Source: Priapulus caudatus
Lineage: Eukaryota > Priapulida > Priapulimorpha > Priapulimorphida > Priapulidae
Direction: 5' to 3'
DNA: 23,473 nucleotides
Assembly (NCBI RefSeq): GCF_000485595.1
Contig: NW_014577999.1
Span: forward strand, 55,067 to 78,539
In this document: positions 19,916-23,473 of the stretch, piece after piece
Position numbering within the stretch: position 1 is the first letter of the stretch
Layout of the letters: each line of letters starts with the position of its first letter
The notes under the pieces: model-generated
What the model was told of the DNA's origin: nothing
The model's input: the letters and a program-made list of their open reading frames with translations, nothing else
Databases searched by the model: none
Program-made: the position numbers and the translations under genes

Positions 19916-20115
19916 TGCTATGTGTGAGTGCGTGTGCGTCGGTTGGCCGTGAGCGTGATGTGCAGCGTGCGTGCGTGAAGGTACGTGCGTAGGTGGCGTG
20001 CGTGTGAGTGCGCGTGAGTGAGTGGCAATGCGTGCGTGCGTGCGTGCGTGTGAGTGCTACGGTGTGTGAGTGAGTGCGTGCGTCGTGCGTGCGTGCGTGG
20101 CGTGGGTGCGTCAGT
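19916..20115. repeat. TGCG/TGAG microsatellite, right arm
   Basis: Mirror of 3340-3540. A 192-codon minus frame (19545-20123) crosses it and starts in low-complexity Thr/His/Arg sequence, so it is rejected as a gene. Confidence 0.88.
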
Positions 20116-20200
20116 GTTAGCATAGTAGCGTCTGCGTGAACGATCGTAGTCAGCGCTAACTATGCTAGCAGACTAACTAGAACTCGTCCGCACACAGCAC

Positions 20201-20268
20201 CCCACACCCACACACGCACAACAGCTCCACACTACACCCCACACACACGATCACACACACACACACAC
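20201..20268. repeat. CA microsatellite, right arm
   Basis: Mirror of the GT tract at 3181-3262. It is inverted relative to the GT tract that starts at 20396. Confidence 0.88.
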
Positions 20269-20395
20269 GTGTAGAGGCTGGAACTACTGCTGCTTGAGTC
20301 GGCGTGATCTGTTCGCTCTGCGGCGCGCTTCCGCTCCGACGTATCTGTTTCCTAAAATTCGTCTGCTGAGGATGCCGGGTGTTCGCGCTGTGTGC

Positions 20396-20614
20396 AAGTT
20401 TGTTTGTTGTTGATTGTTGTGGTTGTTGTTGTTGTTGTTGTGTGTGTGTGGTGTGTGTGTGTGTGTGTAGTGTGCTGTAGTGTGTGTGTTGTGTGTGTTG
20501 CTGGTGTGAGTACGCTGTGCGTGTGCGTTTGCGTGCGTGCGTGGCGTGTGTGTACTGTGTGTGTTGTGTGTGTGTGTGTGTGGTGTGTGTGTGTGGTGTG
20601 TGTGTCGTGTGTGT

Positions 20615-20655
<41 letters not shown>
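20396..20655. repeat. GTT/GT microsatellite, right arm
   Basis: (GTT)n, then interrupted (GT)n with about 38 bp of pure GT at its end. Mirror of 2815-3060. The two 99-codon Val/Cys frames here are artefacts. Confidence 0.93.
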
Positions 20656-20860
20656 ATGATGGTGATTGTAAATCCTTGGGTTACGTCCTGAAGTCCCCAG
20701 CAGGCCTACAGCACAAGTACGATGCTCTTCTGGCGGCTAATTCATACTGCCCTGCAGAAACCCGAAATTCTCTAAACACATAGATGTTTGCGCCTCTCTC
20801 TCTATGCCGGACATGTGCGGCCAGGACCCGACATCTGCTCTCCGGCGAAAGTTTGATACG
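20656..20860. other. Low-copy arm DNA, right
   Basis: Mirror of 2583-2814. The spacer copy of M lacks this DNA: its homology starts only at 20861. Confidence 0.6.
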
Positions 20861-22270
20861 GGTGTGCACGTGCGTGCGTGCGTGCTTGCGTGCGTGCGTG
20901 TGAGTGCGCGTATGTAGAGTGAGTGCGTGTGTGAGTGTTTGGGTTAGTCTACCTACGCTGGGCTAACCTCAACTGTGCTTCTGGCAGCTGGGGACGAAAA
21001 TATTGATCTGTTTTAGAAACGAATAGTTAGCGCGATGAACAATAGGTATTCAAGCAGGGTTCTCTCCGACAAGTTGCTCTTCTCATAAAAAACTCTCTGA
21101 AAGTAGACAGGGAGAGGATGCTGAGAAATCTGGGGCATGCTGCGCTGTGCTTAGTGCTGTGCTAGAACTTGTAACCAGAATAAAAATAAAAAGAATAAAA
21201 GTTACAACCCATAGGGTTAATGGCCCCCCCAGGCAGGCATGGGAGATAATCATCTATGTGGAACATAAAATCGTCAAATGGAGACGCATTGTTGTCCTAA
21301 CGGCTGTAATCACTGAATATCATTCAGATCCTAGCAGAGTTAGATCTTTAGTTTTGGCGCATTTTAATTTTGATCATGTAGATCTAAGAGTTCTTATTAG
21401 GCTTTTGATAAGGGATTCAGAGTTGAGATGCTATATATCAATTCTTATGCGCAGCGCACGTCGGCGAGGGCGGCGGCGGCCAGCTAGCTAGCACTGCTAC
21501 TCCTACGAAACGCTTTGTCGACATAAAGAACGTGGACATACAGCAAACGCCTGTGGAGCAGGTGATTTTTGCAGAATTTACGATCATATTGACTCGCATT
21601 GGCAGCTGCTCGCGAAATGCCTGTGTGCTGCATCTCATCCGTGGAGTCTGGCTCCTACTTGCTGCGCATCGCCCAAGAATGGCTTCGCTCCACATCTCCA
21701 TCGCCGTGTGATAACGGCATGTGAATGTTTGAAGGATGCTGAGGGGATGCTGGGGAAGCGGCTGGAAGAGCTCTTCGATCGCTTATATCCTCACACCGCC
21801 ACGTCACTACAGCGATCGCCTCATTCTAACAACGCTCGCTTTTCTGCCGACGGGAGAAAAAACGGCGATGCAACGCACTTTTTTTTTACTCTCGTGGGGA
21901 AATTTATTTTTTTGGGCTTTGTAGAAGGCGCTACGAATCGTCAGGTCGAGTATATTTTGTACGCGGGCACGAGGCGAGAAATGCGAACTCCCCGAACACC
22001 CCCCCCCCCGATAGTGTATGCTCGCTTAACATCGCCGCATCTGTCGTACGTTTTGAGAGAGAAGCTCTCTCGTAAATAGCTGTGGTCGCCTGGAGCTTCA
22101 GATGAAAAGGCGCCGCCTCTTTCTGGTTCTTTCACTCACCAGTGAATTCTGCAGACATCGCTGAGTCTTCATTCACTCTGCGTTTCGTTCATGATAGAGG
22201 AATACAGTGAGAAACGGGGTTGTTGGTCTGACTAACAAGTCTGCTGATCGCGGTTACGGTTAGTGCGCTG
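20861..22270 (+). repeat. Low-copy module M, right copy
   Basis: Starts with the (TGCG)n tract GGTGTGCACGTGCG. It carries the CCATAGGGTTAATGG segment that the spacer copy lacks, the AGATCT region at 21325-21385, the poly-T pairs near 21880 and 21905, and a C run near 22000. Frames such as 21147-21491 and 21708-22079 change phase relative to the other copies. It passes into the terminal satellite. Confidence 0.88.
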
Positions 22271-23473
22271 GGGTGACAGCACGCATGTTACGAACTTACA
22301 ACCCCGTACGGCTACACACATCATGCTATACGCTACGCGTTGAATGTTCCGTTCCAATTACCAACTGCGCAACCCGTACGGCACACAATGCAATGCTTAG
22401 CTACAGCGTTGTAATGTTCCGTTCATTAAGCAAGACGAATCCGTATGCTACACACATCATGGCTATAGCTACAGCGATGAATGCTCGCGTTCCATTAAAA
22501 GCGCACCCGTCGCTACACAAATCATGCTATAGCTAACAGGGCGATTGAATGTTCCGCTTCCACTAACAATGCGTCCCGGTATGCTAAGACACATCATGCT
22601 ATAGCTACACGCGATACATGTTCCGTTCATTACTGCCAAGAGAACGGCCATGCGTACCGTCTACACACATCATGCTATAGCTCAGCGTTTTGAATGTTCC
22701 GTTCGGCATTACAACCCGTATGACTACACCGCGCCTCCATGGCATGCTATAGCTGCAAGCGATGAATGAATGTCCGTTTCCATTAAACGACCCGCGTCGC
22801 TAACACAATCATGCTGATAGCTAACAGCGTTGGAATGTTCGCGGCGTTCCATTAACAACGACTCCGTACGACTACACACAATCATGCTATACTGGCAGCG
22901 ATGAATGTCGTTCCTTAACAACCGCCGTACGCCTACACACATCATGCTATAGGTAACAGCGATGAATGTTCCGCTTCCATTCAACAATCAGTGGCCGTTA
23001 CCGCTAGCACACATCATGCTATAGCTGGCAGGGTTTGAATGTTCCGTTTCCATCTGAGCAATCCCGTCCGCTAAGCACATCATGCTATAGCTGGCAGCGG
23101 ATGAATGTTCCGTTCCATTAACAACATGCCGTAGCGCTCACAACATCATGCCTATACGCTCGGGAATATGAATGTTCGTTGCCATTAACGAGCGTATCGA
23201 ACCCAGTACGCTACACACATCATGCTATAGCTGCGCAGCGATTGAATGTTGCGCGTTCCATTAACACCCCGTACGCTACACACATCATGGCTATAGCTTC
23301 GCAGCAATGAATGTTCCGTTCGCATTAACTAACGCCCAGTAGCTACAACCATCTGCTATAGCTGCACGCGATGAAGTTCCGTTCCATTAAACAACCCCGT
23401 TGCTACACACATCATGCTAAATAGCTGCAGCGCATGAATGTTCCGTTTCCATTACAACGGGCGTAGGCTAACA
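22271..23473 (-). repeat. Terminal satellite array, right
   Basis: Mirror of 1-1200. Positions 22576-23473 are base-for-base complementary to 1-898, including odd units such as the one with CTAAATAG near 23417. From 22575 inward small differences begin. The array runs to the last base of the window. Confidence 0.95.

Larger units (their letters stand above)
15944..23473 (-). repeat. Right arm of a giant inverted repeat
   Basis: This is the mirror copy of 1-7524, about 7,530 bp long and ending exactly at the window end. The block order is the same, read inward from 23473. Outside the two exact blocks the arms differ by many scattered single-base insertions, deletions and a few substitutions, spread through unique and repeated DNA alike. 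That pattern suggests sequencing error or neutral drift, not coding constraint. Confidence 0.95.

Noticed and set aside
19545-20123. 192-codon minus frame
   Set aside because: It begins in a Thr/His/Arg low-complexity microsatellite and its mirror in the left arm is not open over the same span.
1-23473. Simple missed-adapter read as the full explanation
   Set aside because: A plain read-through hairpin gives a palindrome with almost no spacer. Here 8.4 kb of non-mirrored DNA, including a structurally different third copy of M, lies between the arms. A more complex assembly error is still possible.

Overview
This window looks like repeat-rich eukaryotic, probably animal, DNA. It has long microsatellites, several families of tandem repeats and MITE-sized inverted repeats. 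I see no operons, no ribosome-binding sites and no rRNA or clear tRNA, and no reading frame I can assign to a protein family. I cannot name the species. Related copies inside the window differ mostly by single-base insertions and deletions, as in lightly corrected long-read sequence, so coding frames may be broken by error and repeat periods are blurred.

The window is one giant inverted repeat. Positions 1-7524 (left arm) and 15944-23473 (right arm) are reverse complements and reach the exact window ends. They flank a non-mirrored spacer at 7525-15943. From the outside inward each arm holds: (i) a terminal satellite array of about 61-70 bp units; (ii) a 1.4 kb low-copy module, here called M; (iii) low-copy DNA broken up by CA/GT and CGCA/TGCG microsatellites; (iv) about 60 copies of a 20-bp repeat; (v) about 135 copies of a 10-bp repeat; (vi) a short low-copy block with a 19-20 bp triplication; (vii) a CT/GA microsatellite. 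Blocks iv to vii are pyrimidine-rich on the + strand in the left arm and purine-rich in the right arm.

The spacer starts at a sharp breakpoint with a third, clearly diverged copy of M (7525-8898), so 1130-8898 forms a second, nested inverted repeat. The rest of the spacer is mostly low-copy, often AT-rich DNA. It carries a roughly 87-bp tandem array rich in GGCC and TATATA (10236-10715), a pair of roughly 285-bp direct repeats of which one is split by a 170-bp MITE-like insertion (10926-11925), a second MITE-like element (12935-13070), a cluster of AT-rich palindromes (14150-14330) and purine or TGCG microsatellites.

No genes can be shown to work together. The best biological reading is a large, apparently gene-free element of foldback type, with long terminal inverted repeats made of short tandem repeats, or a palindromic subtelomeric or satellite region. 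The main alternative is an assembly artefact: two long blocks (1-898 and 5527-7090) match their mirror copies base for base, including their irregularities, while the DNA between them does not.
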